NCBI GenBank assembly: GCA_013286205.1
Contig: JABDGD010000004.1
Location: forward strand, 1-64,000
Direction of reading: 5' to 3'
DNA length: 64,000 nucleotides
Origin: Candidatus Firestoneibacteriota bacterium
Lineage (GTDB): Bacteria > Oederibacteriota > Muellerivitia > Muellerivitales > Muellerivitaceae
The first letter of the stretch is position 1. Each line of letters starts with the position of its first letter. The notes below the pieces were generated by a model. That model saw only the letters and a list, made by a program, of their open reading frames with translations. It was not told the DNA's origin and ran no database searches. Positions 7,994 to 14,395 of the stretch are shown here, piece by piece. Position numbers and translations under genes: made by a program.

Positions 7994-9079
7994 TTATTTC
8001 GCTTTCGTTTTGGTCACATGGCGCACCCAAGGCAGTTTGCCCACCTTGGCCGGAACCGCTTTGCCCCGAATATCGACCGCTAAAGGTTTGTCTTTGTACT
8101 CGGTCTTCACATAAGCCAATGCAATCCCCAGCTTCAGCGTAGGAGAGAAAACGCCGCTGGTCACTTCGCCCACTTCTTGGCCGTCCGACGTGACTTTATA
8201 GTGGGACCGGGGAATATTTTGCCCCTCCAGCGTAATGCCGATGAGTTTCCGGGCCGGCTGGGTGTTCAGCGCTTCTTTACCAAAGAACCCGCCTTCTTTA
8301 TCCATCTTCACCGCCCAACCTAACCCTGCTTCATAGGGTTGGGTTTTGTCGTCAATGTCGTTGCCATGCAAGGGCAAGCCCGCTTCTAAACGCAAAGAAT
8401 CGCGCGCGCCTAAGCCGCAAGCCGTTACTTCGGGTTGAGTGGCCAGCAGGTCCCATATCAAGGGAGCGTCTTCCACGTTCACCATGACTTCATAACCGTC
8501 TTCACCCGTATAACCGGTCGCCATAATGAAGACGCTCTTGCCCTGAATCAGTCCCCGGCCAAAACCGAAGTAAGGAATCTTGTCTAAATCCACATCGGTC
8601 ACCAGCCGTTTCAACACCGCGTCGGCTTTTGGGCCCTGTAAGGCCAAGAGGGCCGTCTTGTCGGATAGCACATCGATGGTCAGGTCTTTGCCCGAGGCTA
8701 AAAACTTCAGGTGCTCCACATCAGTCTCACGGCCGCCCGCGTTGATAATCCACAAGAATTTGTCATTGGCCTCTTTATAGATAATCACGTCGTCAATAAT
8801 GCCGCCGGTCTTGTTCAGCAAAAAGCCGTAAAGCGCGTTGCCGATGGAAACTTTGGAAAGGTCGTTGGTAAAAGCGTATTGGGAAAGTTTGTAAGCCTGT
8901 GGACCTGAAATGCGTACCCGGCCCATGTGGGAAATGTTAAACAACCCCGCGCTGGTGCGGGTAGCCTCGTGCTCAAAAAGAATGCCCTTGGCGTAAGACA
9001 CCGGCATGTTCCAGCCGTGAAAGTCCACCAGCTTGGCCCCGTGGGCCTGATCCCAGGCTAGACAGAATGTATTTTGCAT
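7994..9079 (-). CDS. gcvT: Aminomethyltransferase (glycine cleavage T protein)
   Basis: Transfers the methylene group from aminomethyl-lipoyl-GcvH to tetrahydrofolate, releasing ammonia. The 361-residue length is normal. Visible family motifs include GAKLVDFHGWNMPVSY at the N-terminus, GLFNISHMGR, ALQGPKADAVL, ATGYTGEDGYEV and LRLEAGLPLHGNDID, whose aspartate is the catalytic/folate site. It is the first gene of the leftward operon. I saw no glycine riboswitch in the 128 nt before it, only a short hairpin (9153-9175). Confidence 0.95.
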   Translation of the reverse strand: MQNTFCLAWDQAHGAKLVDFHGWNMPVSYAKGILFEHEATRTSAGLFNISHMGRVRISGPQAYKLSQYAFTNDLSKVSIGNALYGFLLNKTGGIIDDVIIYKEANDKFLWIINAGGRETDVEHLKFLASGKDLTIDVLSDKTALLALQGPKADAVLKRLVTDVDLDKIPYFGFGRGLIQGKSVFIMATGYTGEDGYEVMVNVEDAPLIWDLLATQPEVTACGLGARDSLRLEAGLPLHGNDIDDKTQPYEAGLGWAVKMDKEGGFFGKEALNTQPARKLIGITLEGQNIPRSHYKVTSDGQEVGEVTSGVFSPTLKLGIALAYVKTEYKDKPLAVDIRGKAVPAKVGKLPWVRHVTKTKAK

Positions 9080-9152
9080 GAACTTCCCTTTCGAACAATG
9101 GTGAGGAGGTGCTTAGTTTAGCGGGCGTTATAGTGGATTGCAGGAATTTTTC

Positions 9153-9175
9153 TAAGGTTCCCATTTGGAACCTTA
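9153..9175. repeat. Hairpin in the divergent gcvT / rod-like gene spacer
   Basis: A 9-bp perfect stem (taaggttcc / ggaacctta) with a 5-nt loop lies between gcvT and the rightward rod-like gene. Its core (ttcc-cat-ggaa) resembles the palindromes at 10871-10894 and 12417-12437, while the outer stem bases differ. It may be an operator or a member of the hairpin repeat family to the right. Confidence 0.5.
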
Positions 9176-9207
9176 AAGTTTCATCTTTTGCTGCCGTTAG
9201 GGTCATT

Positions 9208-9540
9208 ATGAATAACGCCTCTATCAATGCTATTAATGGCATGCAAACCAACAGCCTTTGGCTAGACCGCACGGGAAGCCAGATCGCCAATAGTTCTGTG
9301 GCTGTTCAGGCCCCGCAAAGTTTCGAGACATTTTTGGGGAATGCTTCTGTGACGGGATTAGATGCTAGCGGCACTTTGAGTCCTGGCCTCGGCGGCTTTT
9401 CCGCTAACAGTCTCAGCGCATTGGATATGGGAATGGGTTCGGAAATTTTAGATTTGATTCTGGCCCAAAGGGGTTTTCAGCTCAACGCCCGGGCTTTCAA
9501 TGAGACCAGCAAAGACCTGCTGACTTCGACAAACCTCTAA
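9208..9540 (+). CDS. Miniature flagellar rod/hook-like protein
   Basis: 110 residues. The N-terminus (NAINGMQTNSLWLDRTGSQIA) matches the pattern of the N-terminal domain of flagellar rod/hook proteins (FlgB/C/E/F/G), including the INGMQ...IAN-type core. The C-terminus (LILAQRGFQLNARAFNETSK) matches their C-terminal domain (IxAQRxFxxNxxxxxT). A short Gly/Ser-rich link replaces the middle domains, so it is nearest to a very small FlgB/FlgC-type protein. The ATG at 9208 was chosen because the rod motif begins there. No other flagellar gene is in the window. A truncated copy of its 3' part lies beyond the Fic gene (10621-10677). Confidence 0.62.
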   Translation: MNNASINAINGMQTNSLWLDRTGSQIANSSVAVQAPQSFETFLGNASVTGLDASGTLSPGLGGFSANSLSALDMGMGSEILDLILAQRGFQLNARAFNETSKDLLTSTNL

Positions 9541-9546
9541 AGTCTC

Positions 9547-10560
9547 TTATCTTTCCGCGCCCAAAATATATTTTCCCATTTTTTTAGACCCGACTTTGCG
9601 AATAAGCCCTGCCTTTATTAGCGGTTTAAGTAGGTCCATGGCGCCCTGACGCGATACCCCTACTGCTTTCCAAATTTCGCTGGGCGACATTTCTCGTCTT
9701 TCACGTAAGAGGGTTAAAAGCTTTTCTTGTTTGGGCCGCAATACCATTTTCTCGGGGCCGGCTTTAACCGCTAGATGCTGGGCACGGGCCCAAACCCTTT
9801 CCAATGTTAGATGAAGGGCTTCCGCCGAATATTCCAGCCAACTGGTCAGGTCATTACCTTCTTTGCGCACCAAATCCAAATGCTGGTAATAAAGCTGTCT
9901 TTTTTCCCAATAAACCTCATCAACCGAAAAAATGTGGTGGGTGTCAAACCCCCGCCGATAGAGTTCCCATAGTGCCAGCATTCGGCCCGTTCGACCATTA
10001 CCATCGGCGAAAGGATGGATATCCTCAAAACGATAATGAAGAATCGCGGAGCTGATAACCGGAGACAGTTTGGAAGATTTTTGATTCCACCATTCCAAAA
10101 GCTCACGCATAAGCGGACTGACTTGAGCGGGCGGAGGAGGCAAATGGTTGCCGACTCGGACTTGAATAGTTCGATAACCACCTGTTTTGCCCTGATCCAT
10201 AACATCCGCGGCAATGATGTGGTGCAGTTGAAAAACATCTTCGTGATTGAAGATTTTTTTACTTGAGTGTTTTTCTACATGACGCAATGCCGCGAAATAA
10301 TTCAAGACTTCGCGTTTGGATCTTTCTGTCGCAGAAGGTAACTTTTGCCCTTCTTCGAGAATTCGAACCTCTTCCAAAGTCAGAGGGTTCCCTTCAATCG
10401 CGGTGGAACTGTAGGTATTACGGGCCCTGGCGTCTTTTTGAAGAGCCGGTATCCAGGGAACCTGTACGGTCGCGGCCATTATCTTTTCACGGAAGACGGC
10501 GATTTCTTCCAAGAGTTGGACAAGATGGTTTGTAACAGTAAATTGGGGTTCGTAAGCCAT
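9547..10560 (-). CDS. Fic family protein with winged-helix C-terminus
   Basis: 337-residue Fic enzyme, predicted to transfer AMP (or another nucleotide part) to target proteins. The catalytic motif HPFADGNGRTGR starts at His182. An N-terminal auto-inhibitory motif (S/T)xxxE(G/N) is present as STAIEG (Ser52-Gly57), so this is a self-inhibited class. The last ~60 residues form a winged-helix-like region (MSPSEIWKAVGVSRQGAMDLLKPL), suggesting self-regulation of transcription. The gene stands alone, convergent with the rod-like gene, and is flanked by a partial duplication of that gene. Confidence 0.9.
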   Translation of the reverse strand: MAYEPQFTVTNHLVQLLEEIAVFREKIMAATVQVPWIPALQKDARARNTYSSTAIEGNPLTLEEVRILEEGQKLPSATERSKREVLNYFAALRHVEKHSSKKIFNHEDVFQLHHIIAADVMDQGKTGGYRTIQVRVGNHLPPPPAQVSPLMRELLEWWNQKSSKLSPVISSAILHYRFEDIHPFADGNGRTGRMLALWELYRRGFDTHHIFSVDEVYWEKRQLYYQHLDLVRKEGNDLTSWLEYSAEALHLTLERVWARAQHLAVKAGPEKMVLRPKQEKLLTLLRERREMSPSEIWKAVGVSRQGAMDLLKPLIKAGLIRKVGSKKMGKYILGAER

Positions 10561-10620
10561 GAAATTAGCTTAATTATTAGTCAAGTGTAAGTCAAGTTAT
10601 TAGTCAACCTGCTTTAGCCA

Positions 10621-10677
10621 GCCTCAGTACCTTGGATATGGGAATGGGTTCGGAGATTCTGGCCCTAGATACCCTCT
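10621..10677 (+). pseudogene. Decayed partial copy of the rod-like gene
   Basis: The 23 bases at 10632-10654 are identical to 9421-9443 inside the rod-like gene. Before them comes agcctcagtacc (agtctcagcgca in the intact copy); after them gattctggccc resumes following a clean loss of 12 bases. The copy then jumps to a shared ending, cctctaaagtc, that includes the stop. It is a remnant with internal deletions and cannot encode the domain. Confidence 0.75.
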
Positions 10678-10728
10678 AAAGTCACAAATTGTGACCTTAG
10701 ACTTTGAAATCACAATTTGTGATTTCAA
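10676..10728. repeat. Two adjacent palindromes sharing a cacaa/ttgtg core
   Basis: Palindrome 1 (10676-10700) has arms of 12 bases around one central base with one mismatch (ctaaagtcacaa / ttgtgaccttag). Palindrome 2 (10704-10728) has perfect 12-base arms (ttgaaatcacaa / ttgtgatttcaa). The shared core with different flanks could be a double operator or another kind of dispersed hairpin. There is no obvious promoter next to them. Confidence 0.7.
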
Positions 10729-10759
10729 GTTGGAAGACCGAAGGGCGTATAACCTGCCC

Positions 10760-10894
10760 GTCCTGCGCCGAGCCCACCAGGCGAGGTGCGAGATTTCACC
10801 TGTTGTGAGGCATCAAGCCGAACAACATGACTTGGTTGTACCAACGCGCCATATTAGCGTTGGTAGGTCGCTAAAGTTTCCATGGAAACTTTAG
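10760..10894 (+). repeat. Constant-head/variable-hairpin repeat, units A and B
   Basis: A lead segment tcctgcgccgagcccac is followed by unit A (head gaggtgcgagattt at 10783-10796, small hairpin tcac/gtga) and unit B (head gaggcatcaag at 10807, then a 9-bp stem taccaacgc 10839-10847 / gcgttggta 10857-10865). It ends in a perfect 24-base palindrome at 10871-10894, which contains the stop codon of the leftward membrane-protein gene. Further units lie at 12099-12168, 12304-12437 and 13236-13268. Confidence 0.6.
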
Positions 10895-11431
10895 AAGAAC
10901 CTCTGAAAAAAAACATACAGCATCACCGTCCAGCCAAACAAAGCCGCTTCAATACTCGTCGCGATCAGCAAGGCCTTGCGGGAGGAACGGTCGGGCGCGA
11001 TTAAAACCGCGAGAAAAAAAGTTCCCGCCATCACCGGCGCCGCGAAGATGCGGACGATTCCGAAAAAAAGAAATAAAGGCCCAGGGCATTCGCATGGGCA
11101 GGTCTAACAGTCCAAAAGCTTTCATCGCGACGTTGAGCATATCCAGGAAGGGCCCGGTCAGCGCGAAAAGTACCGCCGCCTTGGATAAAAAGGACCAAAA
11201 TTTAAGAGAAGTTCGTGTGAAATAAAGCGCTAACCCGGTGGGTATCAGGGCCATCGCCCCGAACAGAAAGAAGAACATGATGGAATCGCCTTCGGCCACC
11301 ATACCGCCAGAAGATTGGCTCCGCATCACCTGGGTCAGGCCCTCATAGATGTCCTCACCCACCCATGCCGCCGCGAAAGCGGCGATGTAACCCCCGATGA
11401 CAATGCAAACTTTGAGCAGCGTTGATTTCAT
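10891..11431 (-). pseudogene. Four-helix membrane protein gene with a frameshift
   Basis: The open frame from 11431 encodes a membrane protein with about four hydrophobic helices, then loses hydrophobicity after about residue 115 and stops at 10949. Around 11085-11088 (a GGG run), moving to the next frame restores a hydrophobic sequence (PLFLFFGIVRIFAAPVMAG and WTVMLYVFFQRFF) that ends at 10891. One extra G would explain this. It is either a sequencing/assembly error or a recently broken gene. The intact product would be about 180 residues; I do not recognise the family. Confidence 0.6.
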
Positions 11432-11566
11432 AGGAGTTACCTCGAAGGGATTCTATCGCTGTTTCATAGTCGCGTCAAAAAATGAGCAATGCTTTCCATT
11501 GGTGAGAGGCTTTGTTTCAACAACCCTTTCTTTTAATATCAGAGCATTCCTTTCGAAAGGTCTGCC

Positions 11567-12335
11567 ATGCGATTTGATGTTAAAAACACCCCTCAGCGAA
11601 CCATCTATAACCTCATCAACGGCCTCGTGGCTCCCCGGCCTATTGCCCTGGTCACTACCCTCAGCCCAAAAGGTGTTCTGAATGCCGCGCCTTTTAGTTC
11701 ATTCAATTACCTTTGCATCAACCCACCCATTTTGGGTTTGGGCGTCGCGGCCAAAAACCCCACCCCCGGCCAAATTGAAATCAAAGACACTGCCCGCAAT
11801 ATTGAGCAAACCGGCGAGTATGTGGTCAATGTGGTAACAGAGGATATCGCGCAAAAGATGAACATCTGCGGCGTGGATTTTCCCTCGGAAATCAGCGAAC
11901 CCGAAATGGCAGGCTTCACCACCGAACCTTCGTTAGTCGTCAAAGTCCCCCCGCCTCAAAGAATCCCACGCCGCTTTCGAGTGCAAGCTCTATGACACCC
12001 TCAAGCCCGGCACCGCTGGTTCGCGCATTATTTTGGGAGAAGTGGTTGCGGTTTATGTCGATGACCAATATTTAGAAATCCCGACGGAAAAAGATGTACC
12101 TGTGCCGAGCCCACAAGGCGAGGCGCAAGCTTTGGTTACACCCGATCATCCCCAAAAAAGATCGGGTGGCCCTTATGTGAAAGCCGAAGATCTACATTCC
12201 ATTGGCCGCATGAATGGGTTGAGCAAGTATGTTCATACGAGAGACGCGTTTTTTGACATGAAGCGGATGAATTATGAGGAATGGCGGAGGTCGGCAAACG
12301 ACCGTCCTGCGCCGAGCCCACAAGCCCCTATGTAA
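11567..12335 (+). pseudogene. Flavin reductase-like gene with frameshift and in-frame repeat
   Basis: The N-terminal part (11567-11995) is a flavin reductase-like FMN-binding protein: LINGLVAPRPIALVTTLSP, NAAPFSSFNYLC and the NPTPGQIEIKDTARNI block. At 11947-11952 a run of six C bases breaks the frame; with five C the reading continues as VKVPRLKESHAAFECKLYDT into 12335, ending in the family C-terminus (SIGRMNGLSKYVHTRD). Between these, about 70 bases of the hairpin repeat (12099-12168) sit in frame in the coding region (residues PVPSPQGEAQALVTPDHP), and the final residues come from another repeat copy. Function as an enzyme is uncertain. The break may be a homopolymer error. Confidence 0.78.
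12099..12168 (+). repeat. Constant-head/variable-hairpin repeat, unit C (inside a gene)
   Basis: Lead cctgtgccgagcccacaag, head gaggcgcaagctttggt (12120-12136), then an 8-bp stem acccgatc (12140-12147) / gatcgggt (12160-12167). It lies within the flavin reductase reading frame and keeps it open. Confidence 0.7.
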
Positions 12336-12437
12336 AGCCGACAAGGCGAGACATAAGCTTTGGTGTACCCAATTGCCTATAAAACAATTGGGTGGCGAGG
12401 TGTAAGATTTGGCCGCTACCGTTCCATTGGAACGGTA
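12304..12437 (+). repeat. Constant-head/variable-hairpin repeat, units D and E
   Basis: Lead tcctgcgccgagcccacaag (12305 on). Unit D: head gagacataagctttggtg (12348-12365) and a 9-bp stem acccaattg (12367-12375) / caattgggt (12385-12393). Unit E follows at once: head gaggtgtaagatttgg (12397-12412) and a 9-bp stem taccgttcc (12417-12425) / ggaacggta (12429-12437). The head is conserved while each hairpin has its own sequence. The left end supplies the last codons of the flavin reductase frame. Confidence 0.72.
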
Positions 12438-12538
12438 GAACGGAAGGATCATCAAAAAACTGATAACGGATAATGGTAACTGCTACAAGTTGCGGGTGAC
12501 CCCTATATTTGAACACTCGAAAGACTTATGATTTACAA

Positions 12539-13219
12539 ATGAAATACTTCTTCCTTTTATTAACGCTTATGCTCATCAGCCCGTTCAGTTACGGTCAAAA
12601 CCCAGACCTAGCTAAAACCATTCCCGACCAAAGCGGCTATTATCCGATCGACTTGGGCGCGCAATGGACCTTCGAGCTCAAAGAAAAGAATCAAATTAAA
12701 ACATCCATCGTCACCTGCGATAAAACCGGAAAAATTCACAACTTAGAATGCGTTCACTTAAAAAGCTCCGAAAACCGCCTTTCCTGTTGGGTTCGAAAGG
12801 AAGGCAACGTGGTGAATATCATGCAAACCAGCCGGTCTATTTTGGGGTTGGCCAATGTGGCGATCACCTTTGACCCGCCCATTCCCATCTTAAAGTTTCC
12901 CCTCACCAAGGGTGACACTTGGGAATATCAGGGCTGGGGCCGCACCTTTTTTCTCAGCAAGCCGCTTCACGTGAGTTATCAAAACAAGGGCCTCGAAACC
13001 CTTCAGTTGGATGGAAAGTCTTACAAAGCCTACCGCATTGAAGCGAGTTATCAGGTGGGTAACGATCCGGCGAAAACCCAAATTTCTTGGTATGCCCAGG
13101 GCCTGGGTTTTGTTCACAGCCATTCCGACGCGCTGGAAATTACTTTGAAAAACTATGTCTCAAGCCAAGTAGTGGATACCCATAAAAAAATAGCTCCAAT
13201 GGATGATTCAGAAAAATAA
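12539..13219 (+). CDS. Secreted protein of unknown function
   Basis: 226 residues with a clear signal peptide (MKYFFLLLTLMLISPFSYG, cleavage near Gly19-Gln20). The ATG at 12539 fits the signal peptide better than an in-frame start 30 bases upstream. The mature protein opens with YYPIDLGAQWTFE, a pattern common in secreted beta-rich proteins of unknown function, and ends with a charged tail. It has no lipobox. It lies between repeat clusters and is not linked to a neighbouring operon. Confidence 0.72.
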   Translation: MKYFFLLLTLMLISPFSYGQNPDLAKTIPDQSGYYPIDLGAQWTFELKEKNQIKTSIVTCDKTGKIHNLECVHLKSSENRLSCWVRKEGNVVNIMQTSRSILGLANVAITFDPPIPILKFPLTKGDTWEYQGWGRTFFLSKPLHVSYQNKGLETLQLDGKSYKAYRIEASYQVGNDPAKTQISWYAQGLGFVHSHSDALEITLKNYVSSQVVDTHKKIAPMDDSEK

Positions 13220-13235
13220 TTCGGCTATTTTTAAT

Positions 13236-13268
13236 GAGGCGCAAGATTTGGCTAACGGCTAGCAGCCG
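13236..13268 (+). repeat. Constant-head/variable-hairpin repeat, unit F
   Basis: Head gaggcgcaagatttgg (13236-13251) followed by a short stem cggct (13256-13260) / agccg (13264-13268). It lies just after the stop of the secreted-protein gene and before the convergent SRA-HNH gene. Confidence 0.6.
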
Positions 13269-13286
13269 AAGAGCGTCGAAACCGTT

Positions 13287-13982
13287 TTATTCGATGGAGT
13301 CGCTTTTTTGAAGATTGTGTCGCGCACAAAGAAGTTGGATATTTTCAGCCAGTAATGACGTACCACCTTTGGCAAAAGGAAGAACGTGATCGTAATGGAG
13401 ATTATCCGAACTTTGGCATTTCGTACATTTGCCCCCGTCTCGCTTCCAAACCGCTAACTTCACTGGCGAAGGGATTAAACGCGTGTGATCTAAATCAGGC
13501 ACTTCATGATTTTCTAAATCAAACTCTTCTTGGGCGATTTCAAGACGAAATTTAAAGACTTCTCTTCTTCCAACTTTTTCCAACCAGGCATCCATTAATT
13601 TAAAAACCCCGTTGTAAACCCAAATACCGCTTTTGATTTTTTCATAAACTTTGACTAATTCGGCGTGATTTCCACTCTTCTTAGCTTTATGGGCGGCCTC
13701 AAAAAACTTCCCGTTTTCGGTCAGCTTTCCGGTTTTAGTGAACATAGGCTGATCTTTCTTTTTAACATCCCCAACCCCTCTGGTTTTCGGTAAATCGTGG
13801 CCTTCATAAATAAGAACTTTGCCATCTTCTTGAACTTGGTCCACATAAGGCGCACCTGGCCGAACACTCATTAAAATAACGCTATAGGCAGATTTTAAAT
13901 GAAAGTTCATGCCCCGTTGAAGCATGGAATCTTCTTCAGCGCATAACTGGGTGTGTGAAATAACATCGCCAGATTTAATCAT
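13287..13982 (-). CDS. SRA-like/HNH modification-dependent endonuclease
   Basis: 231 residues. The N-terminal ~100 (VISHTQLCAEEDSMLQRGM, VDQVQEDGKVLIYEGHD) resembles SRA/YDG modified-base readers found in McrA-type enzymes. The C-terminal ~50 are an HNH nuclease: CTKC zinc pair, YDHVLPFAKGGTS with the catalytic His, ENIQLLCARHNLQKSD. Such proteins cut DNA carrying modified cytosine (type IV restriction) or act as the nuclease of a restriction-modification pair. The gene starts 9 nt after a C-protein-like regulator, matching the controller-then-nuclease order of many restriction loci. Confidence 0.82.
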   Translation of the reverse strand: MIKSGDVISHTQLCAEEDSMLQRGMNFHLKSAYSVILMSVRPGAPYVDQVQEDGKVLIYEGHDLPKTRGVGDVKKKDQPMFTKTGKLTENGKFFEAAHKAKKSGNHAELVKVYEKIKSGIWVYNGVFKLMDAWLEKVGRREVFKFRLEIAQEEFDLENHEVPDLDHTRLIPSPVKLAVWKRDGGKCTKCQSSDNLHYDHVLPFAKGGTSLLAENIQLLCARHNLQKSDSIE

Positions 13983-13991
13983 GGGCTTTTC

Positions 13992-14222
13992 TCATTTAGA
14001 GATTCCCTTAAATAAATCTTTAATTGAAACACCAAGGGCTTTGGTTAATGCAGAAAGGGTATGTAAGGTGGGATTTTTACGGCCTTGTTCTAAATGGGCA
14101 ATGTAAATGGCAGAAAGATTAGCCATTTCGGCCAATTTTTCTTGCGTCAATTTCTTAGCTTTTCTTAAACGCGTTAGGTTTTCAGCAAACATCTCTAAAT
14201 CTTGGTCTTTTTGCGAGGTCAT
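13992..14222 (-). CDS. XRE-type controller protein
   Basis: 76-residue single-domain helix-turn-helix protein (FAENLTRLRKAKKLTQEKLA, NLSAIYIAHLEQGRKNPTLH). Size and position fit restriction-modification controller (C) proteins, which activate their own promoter and the nuclease gene. The ATG at 14222 was preferred over an in-frame GTG at 14234; neither has a strong ribosome site, and C genes are often leaderless. A perfect 18-base palindrome 38 nt upstream (14260-14277) is a candidate operator. Confidence 0.85.
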   Translation of the reverse strand: MTSQKDQDLEMFAENLTRLRKAKKLTQEKLAEMANLSAIYIAHLEQGRKNPTLHTLSALTKALGVSIKDLFKGISK

Positions 14223-14259
14223 AATAAAACCCACAATAAGTCCAAATTATTCGCATGTC

Positions 14260-14277
14260 CTATTACTATAGTAATAG
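14260..14277. promoter_or_regulatory. Palindromic operator (C-box-like)
   Basis: A perfect 18-base palindrome, ctattactatagtaatag, upstream of the XRE controller gene. Controller proteins of restriction loci bind such dyads to time nuclease expression. Only one full dyad is visible, whereas classical C boxes are usually two tandem dyads. Confidence 0.6.
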
Positions 14278-14395
14278 TTATTGATGTGTGATTTGATTGA
14301 GTTAAATGAAGCAGCTATCGACAATCAAAATACGGAAAGCAAAGCGTAAAATGTAGGCGTGACTCTTTGCTCAAAACCCAAATTTCATTCTTTAA

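Larger units (their letters stand above)
10561..10890. other. Gene-free, repeat-rich spacer
   Basis: About 330 bases without a gene. From left to right it holds the promoter side of the Fic gene, the decayed rod-like copy (10621-10677), two adjacent near-perfect inverted repeats built on cacaa/ttgtg (10676-10700 and 10704-10728), and the first two units of the constant-head/variable-hairpin repeat (from about 10760). Confidence 0.7.

Noticed and set aside
8990..9207. Glycine riboswitch before gcvT
   Set aside because: The leader is only about 130 nt and lacks the conserved tandem aptamer cores; only a short hairpin is present.
10676..13268. CRISPR-like array
   Set aside because: The units have a constant part plus a variable part, but the spacing is irregular, the variable parts are self-complementary hairpins, and no cas genes exist nearby.
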